A program made the translations under genes and the position numbers. From NCBI GenBank assembly GCA_003054655.1, contig QAYZ01000016.1, positions 1,240,001 to 1,304,000 of the forward strand: DNA of 64,000 nt, in the 5' to 3' direction. The DNA is from Spartobacteria bacterium LR76. GTDB taxonomy: Bacteria > Verrucomicrobiota > Verrucomicrobiia > Chthoniobacterales > Terrimicrobiaceae. Below are positions 44,197 through 51,826 of the stretch, piece after piece. Every line of letters begins with the position of its first letter. Position 1 is the first letter of the stretch. The notes under the pieces are model-generated. The model searched no databases. It was not told the origin of the DNA and worked only from the letters and a program-made list of their open reading frames with translations.

Positions 44197-45987
44197 ATGT
44201 CGATGAACTCAGCCCAGCAGGTCGTCAACACCCCTCCGCCCGTCGCCGTCGACGAGCACGAAGCCTTTCAGCGTGCCAGCGAGGAGATCTCGGGGTACTT
44301 CCAAAACCAGCAGGTTTCCTTCGCCGACTACATGGCGGTCATCAGCGACCTCCGCCGCTCCGGACGGCGCCCGGATACCATCGCCATCAGCCAGGGATTG
44401 AGGGAACTCGCATCGACCGAGGGTCGGGAATCCCGCCGCAAGCGCAATGAGAATCGCGAGAGCAAGATCGTCCATCTCACCGCGCACGAGACCCCGGATG
44501 GCGAAAACCTCGCCCGCCGCGTTCACCAGTACGAGTCGGATCTCGAGGAGGCGACCCGGCAGGTCGAGGCGTCCAATACCCTTCGCGCCGAGATCGAGGA
44601 ACTGCGCAGCGAACTGGCCGCAGCTTCCCGCCGCGAAAGTGAACTCACTGCCGCCCTGCGCGCCGCCGAGGCCAAGTCCGGACAGGAAGCCTTTCTCCAG
44701 CAGGAGCTGAACCGGCTCAAGACCCTCATCACCAACCGCGATGCCCGGACGGATTTTGAGTTTGTCCGTGGTCGTTCGACATCGGTATCGCTCCCCATGG
44801 AAACCGAGGCGCTGCATCGCGAGATCACGCGCCTCCGCGAAGCCCTCGACGAGGTGCTCGCGATGGAGGAGTTTTTCCGTCAGAAGTGGGAGCAGGTTTC
44901 CGGCGACGTGGAATGCATGTCCGTCCTGGAAGCCGAGATTTCCTCCCTCTCCGGCATGCTGGAGGAGGCCCGTCTCCGCGAGCAGGAGCTGACTGCCCGC
45001 CTGGAGGAGTCCCAAGGCACGTCGCACTCTCTGGAGGAACTCACCTCGCGCCTGAGCGAGAACGAAGCCCTGATCGCCCAGCTCCGCAATCGCGAAGCCG
45101 CCTGGGTGGAGGAACGCGAGCAGGAAGCTGCCCGCACTCAGAAGACTCTCGAATCACTGCGCCATGACCTCGAACAGGCCCAACTGGCCGTGGCCGACGC
45201 CGAGCAGCGTGAGGCCGATCTCCAGAACCGGCTGGCCGAGTTGCACGCAGTACCCCCGGCTGTCTCGCCCGATGGAGAGTCGGAACGTCTGGCCGGTGAG
45301 CTGACTGCCGTGCGCCAGGATCTCGCGGAGAAAGACGCACGCTGCCTCGCCCTTGAGTCGCGTATTGACGAACTCCTCCCAACGGTTTCCGCCTACGATG
45401 AGCTCTATCAGCGGCACGCCCAGTTGTCCTCGCGGCTGGAGCGGCTCCCGGCCCTGCATCAATCGGCCCAAGCCGTCCGCTCCACGCTTTCCCGCATCGC
45501 TCCGATGAGCCAGGCGCAGACGGTGGAGTCCCCGCTGGATGCCGTGGAATCTCTCGCCGTCACCCTGGAGACAGTCCAGGCTGCCGCGGCGCAATGCGAA
45601 TCCGAGTTTGCCGCGCTGCGCGACGCGCTGGCCGCCTCCCAGCAGGCCCCGGTCGTCAGCGAGACACCCTCCCCGGCGGTTTCCACCGAGGCAAAGGCTC
45701 CGAGCCTTCCGCCCGCCGCCCAATCCGCAGATCTCAAGCGCATTCTCGTCGAAGTGGTCGAGGTCGAGCTGGAAAAGCAGCGCAAGGCCAATGCCTCACT
45801 GGCCAGCCGCGAAATCGCCCTCCGCTCCCGCCTGGAAACAGCCAAGCCCCGCTCGATCGAGGCTCGCACGGCTGAGGAGGAACTCCACGGCCAGGCGACC
45901 TTCCGCAACGACATGAAGCAGCGCGCAGATACGCTCTCGGAGTTGCTGCGCACGCTGGTGGCCAGCCTGCGCGACGCCTCGGTTTAG
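44197..45987 (+). CDS. Long coiled-coil protein of unknown function
   Basis: The 596-residue protein has no signal peptide or membrane helix. A short folded amino-terminal part (residues 20-95, ISGYFQNQQVSFADYMAVIS) is followed by extended heptad-rich coiled coil rich in Glu, Leu, Ala and Arg from about residue 105 to 345 and again near 520-590. No known motif was recognised. It may be a cytoplasmic filament or scaffold. It is downstream of the outer-membrane protein and ends convergently with the Alg8-like gene. Confidence 0.75.
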   Translation: MSMNSAQQVVNTPPPVAVDEHEAFQRASEEISGYFQNQQVSFADYMAVISDLRRSGRRPDTIAISQGLRELASTEGRESRRKRNENRESKIVHLTAHETPDGENLARRVHQYESDLEEATRQVEASNTLRAEIEELRSELAAASRRESELTAALRAAEAKSGQEAFLQQELNRLKTLITNRDARTDFEFVRGRSTSVSLPMETEALHREITRLREALDEVLAMEEFFRQKWEQVSGDVECMSVLEAEISSLSGMLEEARLREQELTARLEESQGTSHSLEELTSRLSENEALIAQLRNREAAWVEEREQEAARTQKTLESLRHDLEQAQLAVADAEQREADLQNRLAELHAVPPAVSPDGESERLAGELTAVRQDLAEKDARCLALESRIDELLPTVSAYDELYQRHAQLSSRLERLPALHQSAQAVRSTLSRIAPMSQAQTVESPLDAVESLAVTLETVQAAAAQCESEFAALRDALAASQQAPVVSETPSPAVSTEAKAPSLPPAAQSADLKRILVEVVEVELEKQRKANASLASREIALRSRLETAKPRSIEARTAEEELHGQATFRNDMKQRADTLSELLRTLVASLRDASV

Positions 45988-46001
45988 CCCGGGGTTTGCT
46001 G

Positions 46002-47486
46002 CTAGCTCAGTACGAGCAGGGCAACGATCAAGCCGAATATCCCAAACCAAAGCGTCGTCTGGAGCGCCCCAAATCGATCCTGCATATTGCGGGCATCGCC
46101 GCGGGCAGCGCCCCATTTTTGACGCCGCAGATCGCTGAAGGTCTGGATCTTGATGAATGACCCGACCCACTGCTGGTAAAGCAGGAGCGGCAGATCCCAG
46201 TTGCTCATACGATGTCCCTCGACGACGAGAGCGCATAGGTAAATCAACCGCGTATAGAGCACCCAAAGGGCGAAGTAGACGACCACAAATGGCGACTCGG
46301 TAAAAATGAGGATGAGCACGCCCGTGGGCAGCACGAGACTCGTCCACATGGAGATGCGCTGATCGAGCAGCGAGAACCAGGCAAACAAACCGACTTTGTT
46401 CCACCCGAGAGCCAGGGCGCGGCCGTTGTTTCGCAGCATGTTGCCGAACCACCGACGCATCTTGCCCACGCTCTCGCGGAAGGGTTTGTCCCCGGCGTTC
46501 TCCAGGCAGTAAATGTAGGTATCGGGGAGATAGAGCATCTCCCAGCCGTTTTTCAGCAGCGTGAACCACGTGCTCTTGTCGTCGCCGGTCTTGAATTCGA
46601 TGCGGCCATAGACCCAGTCATCGATCGAGTCTTTCTCCACGCGCTCGATGAATTCATCCGAGAGCGCGATCTCGGACCGGATGAACGAAAACCGCCCGGT
46701 GAGCGTGAGCACCTTGCCCGACAGGCTGGTCGAGCACATATAGCGGTTGCGCAGGGAGAAGCGGAGCGTATACCAGTCGCGATACCATTGCGGGCCGTTG
46801 GTCACGGCAATGTTATTGGTGGTTATGCCGCCCACCTTGGGGCGGAGGGCGAAGAATGGGAGAGACTTGCGCAGAATGCCGCTGCCGAGCAGCGTATCGC
46901 CATCCATGAGGATGACCACGCTGCTGGGTTCGCCGAGATTCGTCCGGGCTGCCGCCCTTAAGGCAAAAGCCATGCCGTAGCGCTTGCCCGCCTGCCGCAT
47001 CATGTAGACGGAAAGGCGGGGGTTCGGCGGACATTTCGCCAGGACGTCGCGCACGATCACGTCCTCGTCCGGGCCGCCCGTGGTGATGTAAAGCCTCACC
47101 AGTGAGGGAATCGACGCCGCCTCTCTCGTGACCGAAATAAGCATTTCCTTTGTCACCCACGGCTTTTCCTTGAAGGTCGGGATGATGAAATGAACCTGCT
47201 CGGGATAGGGTTGCTGGATCGCATCAGCAGCCCGCCTCATGCGCGGAAAGGCGACGAACCGATACATGTACGAGCGCACGAGGTTCACCGTCAGCCAGCC
47301 GTAACGAAACAATCCGAGGGCACCGAGTGCAAGGATGCCGCCCCGGCTTCCCTTTTGGTGCTCGACCTGCTGAAAAAGGAACCAGAGGACGACGATGAAG
47401 AAGCCGTAGATGAGCAGCGGCATCAAGACCGTCCGCCAAGGCACGCGCTCGGCTCCCGGCTCGGGCAGAACGATCTCGCTCCGCAT
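46002..47486 (-). CDS. Alg8-like processive glycosyltransferase (family 2)
   Basis: The 494-residue membrane protein resembles Alg8, the mannuronan synthase of Pseudomonas, over its length. Shared landmarks include KRYGMAFALRAAAR, LMDGDTLLGSGIL, GGITTNNIAV, DWYTLRFSLRNRYMCS with VLTLTGRFSFIRS, TGDDKSTWF and MRRWFGNMLRNNGRALALG. The DGD, GDDK and RRW elements form the GT2 polymerase active site; terminal membrane helices form the translocation path. It lies three bases after the PilZ/Alg44-like gene. The polymer is unknown but an alginate-like one is the closest precedent. Confidence 0.82.
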   Translation of the reverse strand: MRSEIVLPEPGAERVPWRTVLMPLLIYGFFIVVLWFLFQQVEHQKGSRGGILALGALGLFRYGWLTVNLVRSYMYRFVAFPRMRRAADAIQQPYPEQVHFIIPTFKEKPWVTKEMLISVTREAASIPSLVRLYITTGGPDEDVIVRDVLAKCPPNPRLSVYMMRQAGKRYGMAFALRAAARTNLGEPSSVVILMDGDTLLGSGILRKSLPFFALRPKVGGITTNNIAVTNGPQWYRDWYTLRFSLRNRYMCSTSLSGKVLTLTGRFSFIRSEIALSDEFIERVEKDSIDDWVYGRIEFKTGDDKSTWFTLLKNGWEMLYLPDTYIYCLENAGDKPFRESVGKMRRWFGNMLRNNGRALALGWNKVGLFAWFSLLDQRISMWTSLVLPTGVLILIFTESPFVVVYFALWVLYTRLIYLCALVVEGHRMSNWDLPLLLYQQWVGSFIKIQTFSDLRRQKWGAARGDARNMQDRFGALQTTLWFGIFGLIVALLVLS

Positions 47487-47489
47487 TTG

Positions 47490-48761
47490 TCAGTCGAGCA
47501 ACGTGCTCTCCGGCGTCGTACCGAGGGAGCGCGTCGGCTCCGCGTCGAAACGCTGAAGCAGCTTGGACTCGTAAATCAGATTGCCGCTTTTCACCGCGTT
47601 CACGTTATCGTTGAGAAGCTTCAGAGTCTCGGTCAAACGATCCTCCTCCAGCTTCATGAGGGCGACGTCGCGGCGCATGAGGTCGATCTGGTTTTGCGGG
47701 AAACCTGCCCTGGGGCCGGCCTCGTCGACTCGCTTGAGCATCTTTTCCAGCGTCTCGCGCCGGACACGGGTGGATTCCAGCGAGGACTCGGCCTGCTTTA
47801 CCCGAGCCTCCGCGATGATGAGGTACTTGTCGAGTTCCGCAGGCTTCTCCTTGCCCATCTGGTCGATGAACCCGAGGTCCTGAAGCATCTTCGTCAGGAA
47901 TGGAGCGGGATCGGGACGTTCCAGCCAGTTGGGATTCGTGAACGCCTTGGGCAGGAAAAACCGGCTGGCAGAGGCATTCTCGATTTCGCTCTCCATGAAA
48001 GCGACGCGCTTTTGCACGACATCGCGCTCCTGCTCGAGACGCTTGAGACCTCCCTGCAGGAGTTTCACCTGCTGGTTGGCCAGCTTCGCGCCATCGCGCA
48101 TGCCGCTGCCGAGCACCTCGTTGACATTGTGAATTCGCTCCTCCAGCTCAGAGAGAGCCGCTTTCTCCGCCAAAAGACGGGTACGGGCCTCCAGAACAAA
48201 GTCCGCACGGGAAAGCGCGCGCGCCTTCAGCCCTTCAAAAAGACCGGGCATCCAGATCAACAGCACCGCCAGCATCGCGACCAGCAACCCGGCCACGACC
48301 AGACCCCGCCGCATCCAGGGAGTCAGCCGGAAGCGCTTCTTCTCCGGCTCAGCGGGTTCCAGGATGGACTCCGGCGGCGGATCGGTGGCGAGAGTGATCT
48401 TGCCCGCTTTTTCGAGATCGTCGACAGAGGCAGGCTCTCCTCTCATCACGGTATCGGCAAAAAAATGAAGGATGCCCCGCTCTCTCGGCGGCATGTCGAC
48501 AAACTGGCACCCGCAATCCCTGCCCTGCCAGCGCACAGGCTGGATCTGCACCGGCAGCATGTAGATGCCATCCGTGCAGGGGACCAGAAGCTCGCCCGCC
48601 TCGATCACATCGCGGCGCAGGATATCCGGATCGGCCTCCACCAGCATGCCGCCAGGCGACCAGTTCTTCACGGGCAGGACCTTTCCACCAATGCTCACCG
48701 TCATCGGCGAGGTCAATCGCCGGTACTTGCGCGCACAGTTGGGTTCCGCCTGAATGTTCAT
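47490..48761 (-). CDS. Alg44-like PilZ-domain membrane protein
   Basis: From ATG 48761 the product is 423 residues. The amino-terminal PilZ domain keeps the c-di-GMP-binding motifs: R-x3-R in CARKYRRLTS and N-x-S-x2-G in KNWSPGGMLVE. A single membrane helix (GLVVAGLLVAMLAVLLIWM, about residue 165) leads to a periplasmic coiled-coil region. This is the layout of Alg44, which activates Alg8 when c-di-GMP binds. The periplasmic part here is coiled coil and lacks a clear HlyD-like barrel. Adjacent to the Alg8-like gene. Confidence 0.82.
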   Translation of the reverse strand: MNIQAEPNCARKYRRLTSPMTVSIGGKVLPVKNWSPGGMLVEADPDILRRDVIEAGELLVPCTDGIYMLPVQIQPVRWQGRDCGCQFVDMPPRERGILHFFADTVMRGEPASVDDLEKAGKITLATDPPPESILEPAEPEKKRFRLTPWMRRGLVVAGLLVAMLAVLLIWMPGLFEGLKARALSRADFVLEARTRLLAEKAALSELEERIHNVNEVLGSGMRDGAKLANQQVKLLQGGLKRLEQERDVVQKRVAFMESEIENASASRFFLPKAFTNPNWLERPDPAPFLTKMLQDLGFIDQMGKEKPAELDKYLIIAEARVKQAESSLESTRVRRETLEKMLKRVDEAGPRAGFPQNQIDLMRRDVALMKLEEDRLTETLKLLNDNVNAVKSGNLIYESKLLQRFDAEPTRSLGTTPESTLLD

Positions 48762-49027
48762 GATCGCATCGCCACGGCAATAAGGCACATCGCACCCTTT
48801 TTCGCCTCAGGCAACCGATAGCATAAACGGTCGTTTCCGAGAGTCAAATCCCGATATCTCGAGCGCGGGATCAACGCTGCCATGCCACGGCCAGGATCTT
48901 CGTCATGCGCGGGAATGCGAAAAATGAAAGAAGGCGGGGTTCCCGAAGATGCGCCCGAAAGAAAACCGAAAATGCGCTGGCGGAAGCGTGCGAAAACGGC
49001 GAAAAGAACCGCCCGTTTTTTTGCCGT

Positions 49028-49738
49028 ATGAAAAAAGTGAAAAGCATGTCTGAGAAGGAGTTTTTGTCCCTGCTGCTGAAGGTGCTTCCGCAGGAGACGA
49101 AAGACTCAAAACTGGCGGATGCGATCTACAACCGCATCTCGCGGGAGGTCCAGTTGCGCAATCACGTCCAGTCGTTTGAGAATTTCTGCGAGGAAGGATC
49201 GATTCCCGATACGGAGCCGGCGACGGTCGAGGAGCTCAAGAACCAACTCGCCACAAACTTCACCGAGGCCAATATCGAAATCGTCCCCGAGGAGGACGGG
49301 AAGGCCGTGGCGGTGGAAATCCAGTTACCCGAGAAGGTGCTGAGCAACAAGGTGCGCATCATCCCCGCCGACCAGGTCGAGGAGGAGGAAGCAAAAGTTC
49401 CGATGGTCCCTTTTCCCGTCTCCCTGCCGGAAGACCCCGAGAACGTGTGGTTCCTCGCCCGCCGGGAAGACTTTGCCGCTCAGGAAGCGGCACGCTCGCT
49501 TTCCTCGATCGAGGAGGAATTCTGGGCCACCAAGGCCGGTTACAAGGTGCTCAAAGATGCCGGCGAGCGAACCTTCGCCGATTTCATCGCCAATGTCCCG
49601 GCCGCAGCACTCGCCGAGAGCGGAATGAAGCGCGTTTACAAGACTCCCGAGACTGTCACGGTTCTCCGCCTGATCCCTGCCGCTGCCATGGAACAGAACG
49701 CCAAGGTCAACGACCTGGGCGAGGTGGCGGAAGACTGA
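49028..49738 (+). CDS. Acidic protein of unknown function
   Basis: From ATG 49028 the product is 236 residues; ATG 49046 (MSEKEFLSLLL) is an equally likely start, and the upstream extension to 48905 looks non-coding. It is acidic, with an EEEEAK stretch near the middle and no membrane segment. No family recognised. It is divergent from the Alg44-like gene. Confidence 0.6.
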   Translation: MKKVKSMSEKEFLSLLLKVLPQETKDSKLADAIYNRISREVQLRNHVQSFENFCEEGSIPDTEPATVEELKNQLATNFTEANIEIVPEEDGKAVAVEIQLPEKVLSNKVRIIPADQVEEEEAKVPMVPFPVSLPEDPENVWFLARREDFAAQEAARSLSSIEEEFWATKAGYKVLKDAGERTFADFIANVPAAALAESGMKRVYKTPETVTVLRLIPAAAMEQNAKVNDLGEVAED

Positions 49739-49867
49739 ATCTGTCAGGAAGATCGACTGATCTTCATGGTTCCGACCGGGGCGGCGAAGCCCCATCATGC
49801 GCTGGCGTCGTCTTAGCGCTGTTAGCTTGACGCACAGCGCCCGCCAGCCGGCTCCACGAATCTTGAC

Positions 49868-49888
49868 CGTCGCGGGCATTCCGCGACG
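49868..49888. terminator. GC-rich hairpin downstream of the acidic protein gene
   Basis: CGTCGCGG and CCGCGACG form an eight-base perfect stem with a five-base loop, 130 bases after the stop at 49738. No T-run follows; terminator role is uncertain. Confidence 0.4.
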
Positions 49889-49939
49889 AGAGCTTCCTCC
49901 GGTTGCCGATAACGTCGCCCGAGGTCCAGCAGCAGGAAC

Positions 49940-49954
49940 GATTTTTAAAAAATC
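49940..49954. promoter_or_regulatory. AT-rich near-palindrome upstream of the SGNH hydrolase
   Basis: GATTTTTAAAAAATC is a near-perfect palindrome followed by CATGTG. Similar AT blocks occur at 53867 (also followed by CATGTG) and at 53695, all around genes of the same glycan locus, so it may be a shared operator or promoter element. Confidence 0.35.
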
Positions 49955-49971
49955 ATGTGAATAGTTTTCCC

Positions 49972-49994
49972 CAGGATACGAAAGGGTTATCCTG
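49972..49994. repeat. Inverted repeat before the SGNH hydrolase gene
   Basis: CAGGATA and TATCCTG, seven-base perfect arms with a nine-base loop, followed by AGTTTT. It could be an operator or a weak terminator, 75 bases before the ATG. Confidence 0.4.
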
Positions 49995-50068
49995 AGTTTT
50001 GGCATTCGCGCTAAGTCATGGCCGTGAAGGCGTCTCACCTGTGATACGCAGACGCTTTCGAGACTGCC

Positions 50069-50854
50069 ATGACATTGCCTCATCCCGCCCCTCTCCTAAA
50101 AATCCTGATCACTCTGCTGGGAATGTTCGCCGGAACGCTCCCCCTCCTGGCGGAAACGCCCGCACCGGATAACACCGTGATGACCTCGGGTCCGGCTCCG
50201 GCGGGCAAACCGTGGGAGCCCGCCTGGGGATTCTGGCCGGACTATCCGGCGGACTGGCAGCGCACTCACTGGGGATTTGTGGAGAAGACCAAGGCAGGCG
50301 GCTGGGATGTACTGTTCCTCGGCGACTCGATCACGAAGAACTGGATGCAGCAGGGCCGCCCCGTGTGGGATGCCCATTATGAGCCGCTGCGCGCTCTGGA
50401 CATCGGCATCGGCGGCGACACCACGCGCCAGACGCTCTGGCGGATCCAGCATGGGGCGCTCGATGGAGTGCAGCCCAAGGTGGTCGTGCTCATGATCGGG
50501 GTCAACAATGTCAATGCCCGCGCCGCCACGGCCGAGGAGATCGCCAAGGGCATCGCGGAAATCCTCGCCCAGATCGAGGCAAAGCTCCCGCAATCAAAAA
50601 TCCTGCTCCTGAGCGTGCTGCCGGTCGGCAATCCCTCGCTGAATCCGGAAGTCCAGAAGGTGAATGCCCTGCTCCCCAAGCTGGAAGGCGGCAAGGTGCG
50701 CTTTCTCGACCTGACCTCCCTTTTCGCCACGCCCGACGGGAAGCTGATCCTCGAGAACTACAAACCCGATCAACTCCATCTCCTGGAGCCAGGCTATGCG
50801 GCCATCGACAAGGCGCTTTATCCCGTGCTGCTGGAGATGCTGAAAAATTCCTGA
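50069..50854 (+). CDS. Secreted SGNH/GDSL-family hydrolase
   Basis: The 261-residue protein has a signal peptide (LLKILITLLGMFAGTLPLLA). SGNH blocks are seen: LFLGDSITKNW (Ser), GIGGDTTRQTLWR (Gly), MIGVNNVNARA (Asn) and PDQLHLLEPGY (Asp/His). It resembles the PAF-acetylhydrolase-like group that deacetylates sugars or lipids. The lyase gene starts five bases after its stop, so they are cotranscribed and it may remove acetyl groups from a glycan. Confidence 0.88.
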   Translation: MTLPHPAPLLKILITLLGMFAGTLPLLAETPAPDNTVMTSGPAPAGKPWEPAWGFWPDYPADWQRTHWGFVEKTKAGGWDVLFLGDSITKNWMQQGRPVWDAHYEPLRALDIGIGGDTTRQTLWRIQHGALDGVQPKVVVLMIGVNNVNARAATAEEIAKGIAEILAQIEAKLPQSKILLLSVLPVGNPSLNPEVQKVNALLPKLEGGKVRFLDLTSLFATPDGKLILENYKPDQLHLLEPGYAAIDKALYPVLLEMLKNS

Positions 50855-50859
50855 ACATC

Positions 50860-51822
50860 ATGGCACTCCCGCATTTCCAAGGCATCTTCCCTCCCCTCGT
50901 CACCCCGCTCTCCGCACCGGACAAGCTCGATGTTGCGGGCCTGGAGCGCTTGATCGAACACGTCCTCTCCGGCGGCGTGCATGGGCTCTTCATCCTCGGG
51001 ACGACCGGCGAGGCTCCCAGCCTGGACCATAATCTCCGCAAGGAGCTGATCCAGCGCACCTGCCGTCAGGTGCGGGACCGCGTGCCGGTATTGGTCGGCA
51101 TCACCGATACGGCGATCGTCGAGGCCAAGGAAATGTCACGCCTCGCGGCGAACTACGGAGCCTCCGCCGTGGTGCTCGCCCCTCCCTACTACTTTCCGAA
51201 CAGCCAGACCGAACTCGTCGAGTACATCGAGCGTCTCGCTCCGGCGCTGCCGCTGCCTCTGGTGCTCTACAACATGCCGACGCACACGAAGACGATGTTC
51301 GAGCTCGACAGCCTGCAGCGGCTGATGGAGGTGGATAACATCATCGGCTTCAAGGACAGCTCGGGAAACATGGTGTATTACCACCAGGTGCTCTCCTCCC
51401 TATCCATCCGCCCGGACTGGTCGGTGCTGATGGGACCCGAGGAGCTGCTGGGCGAGGCGGTGCTCTTTGGCGGGCATGGCGGCGTCTGCGGCGGCGCAAA
51501 TCTCTGCCCGCAGCTCTACGTCGACCTGTACGAGGCGGCGCGATGGCGCAATATCGAGCGCGTCCTCGATCTGCACCATCGCGTGATGCGTATTTCCTCA
51601 ACCATCTATCGCGTGGGCAAGTACGGCTCGTCCTTCATCAAGGGGCTGAAGTGCAGCCTGAGCCTTCTCGGCATCTGTGATGATTTCATGTCGGAGCCAT
51701 TTCATCGCTTTTACGACGTCGACCGCGCGAGGCTGCATGAACTGCTCGAGGAGCTGGGCGTGACGGTTTCCAATCCCTATCCCGCCTCCGACGAGGCCAT
51801 TGTGACGGGCCTGATGCGCTAG
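50860..51822 (+). CDS. Dihydrodipicolinate synthase / N-acetylneuraminate lyase family protein
   Basis: The 320-residue TIM-barrel protein keeps family residues: the carboxylate-binding loop ILGTTGEAPSL, catalytic Tyr in VLYNMPTHTK and Schiff-base Lys in IGFKDSSGN. Members include DapA, sialic-acid aldolase (NanA) and keto-deoxy-sugar aldolases. In a locus with sialidase-fold proteins and a sialate esterase, an aldolase for a nonulosonate or sugar-acid substrate seems more likely than lysine synthesis. That is inference from context. Confidence 0.85.
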   Translation: MALPHFQGIFPPLVTPLSAPDKLDVAGLERLIEHVLSGGVHGLFILGTTGEAPSLDHNLRKELIQRTCRQVRDRVPVLVGITDTAIVEAKEMSRLAANYGASAVVLAPPYYFPNSQTELVEYIERLAPALPLPLVLYNMPTHTKTMFELDSLQRLMEVDNIIGFKDSSGNMVYYHQVLSSLSIRPDWSVLMGPEELLGEAVLFGGHGGVCGGANLCPQLYVDLYEAARWRNIERVLDLHHRVMRISSTIYRVGKYGSSFIKGLKCSLSLLGICDDFMSEPFHRFYDVDRARLHELLEELGVTVSNPYPASDEAIVTGLMR

Positions 51823-51826
51823 AGCC

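Larger units (their letters stand above)
49739..50068. other. Upstream region of the SGNH hydrolase
   Basis: About 330 bases with no convincing gene. It holds a GC hairpin (49868-49888), an AT-rich near-palindrome (49940-49954) and an inverted repeat (49972-49994), each listed separately. The latter two are probably regulatory for the gene at 50069. Confidence 0.5.
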
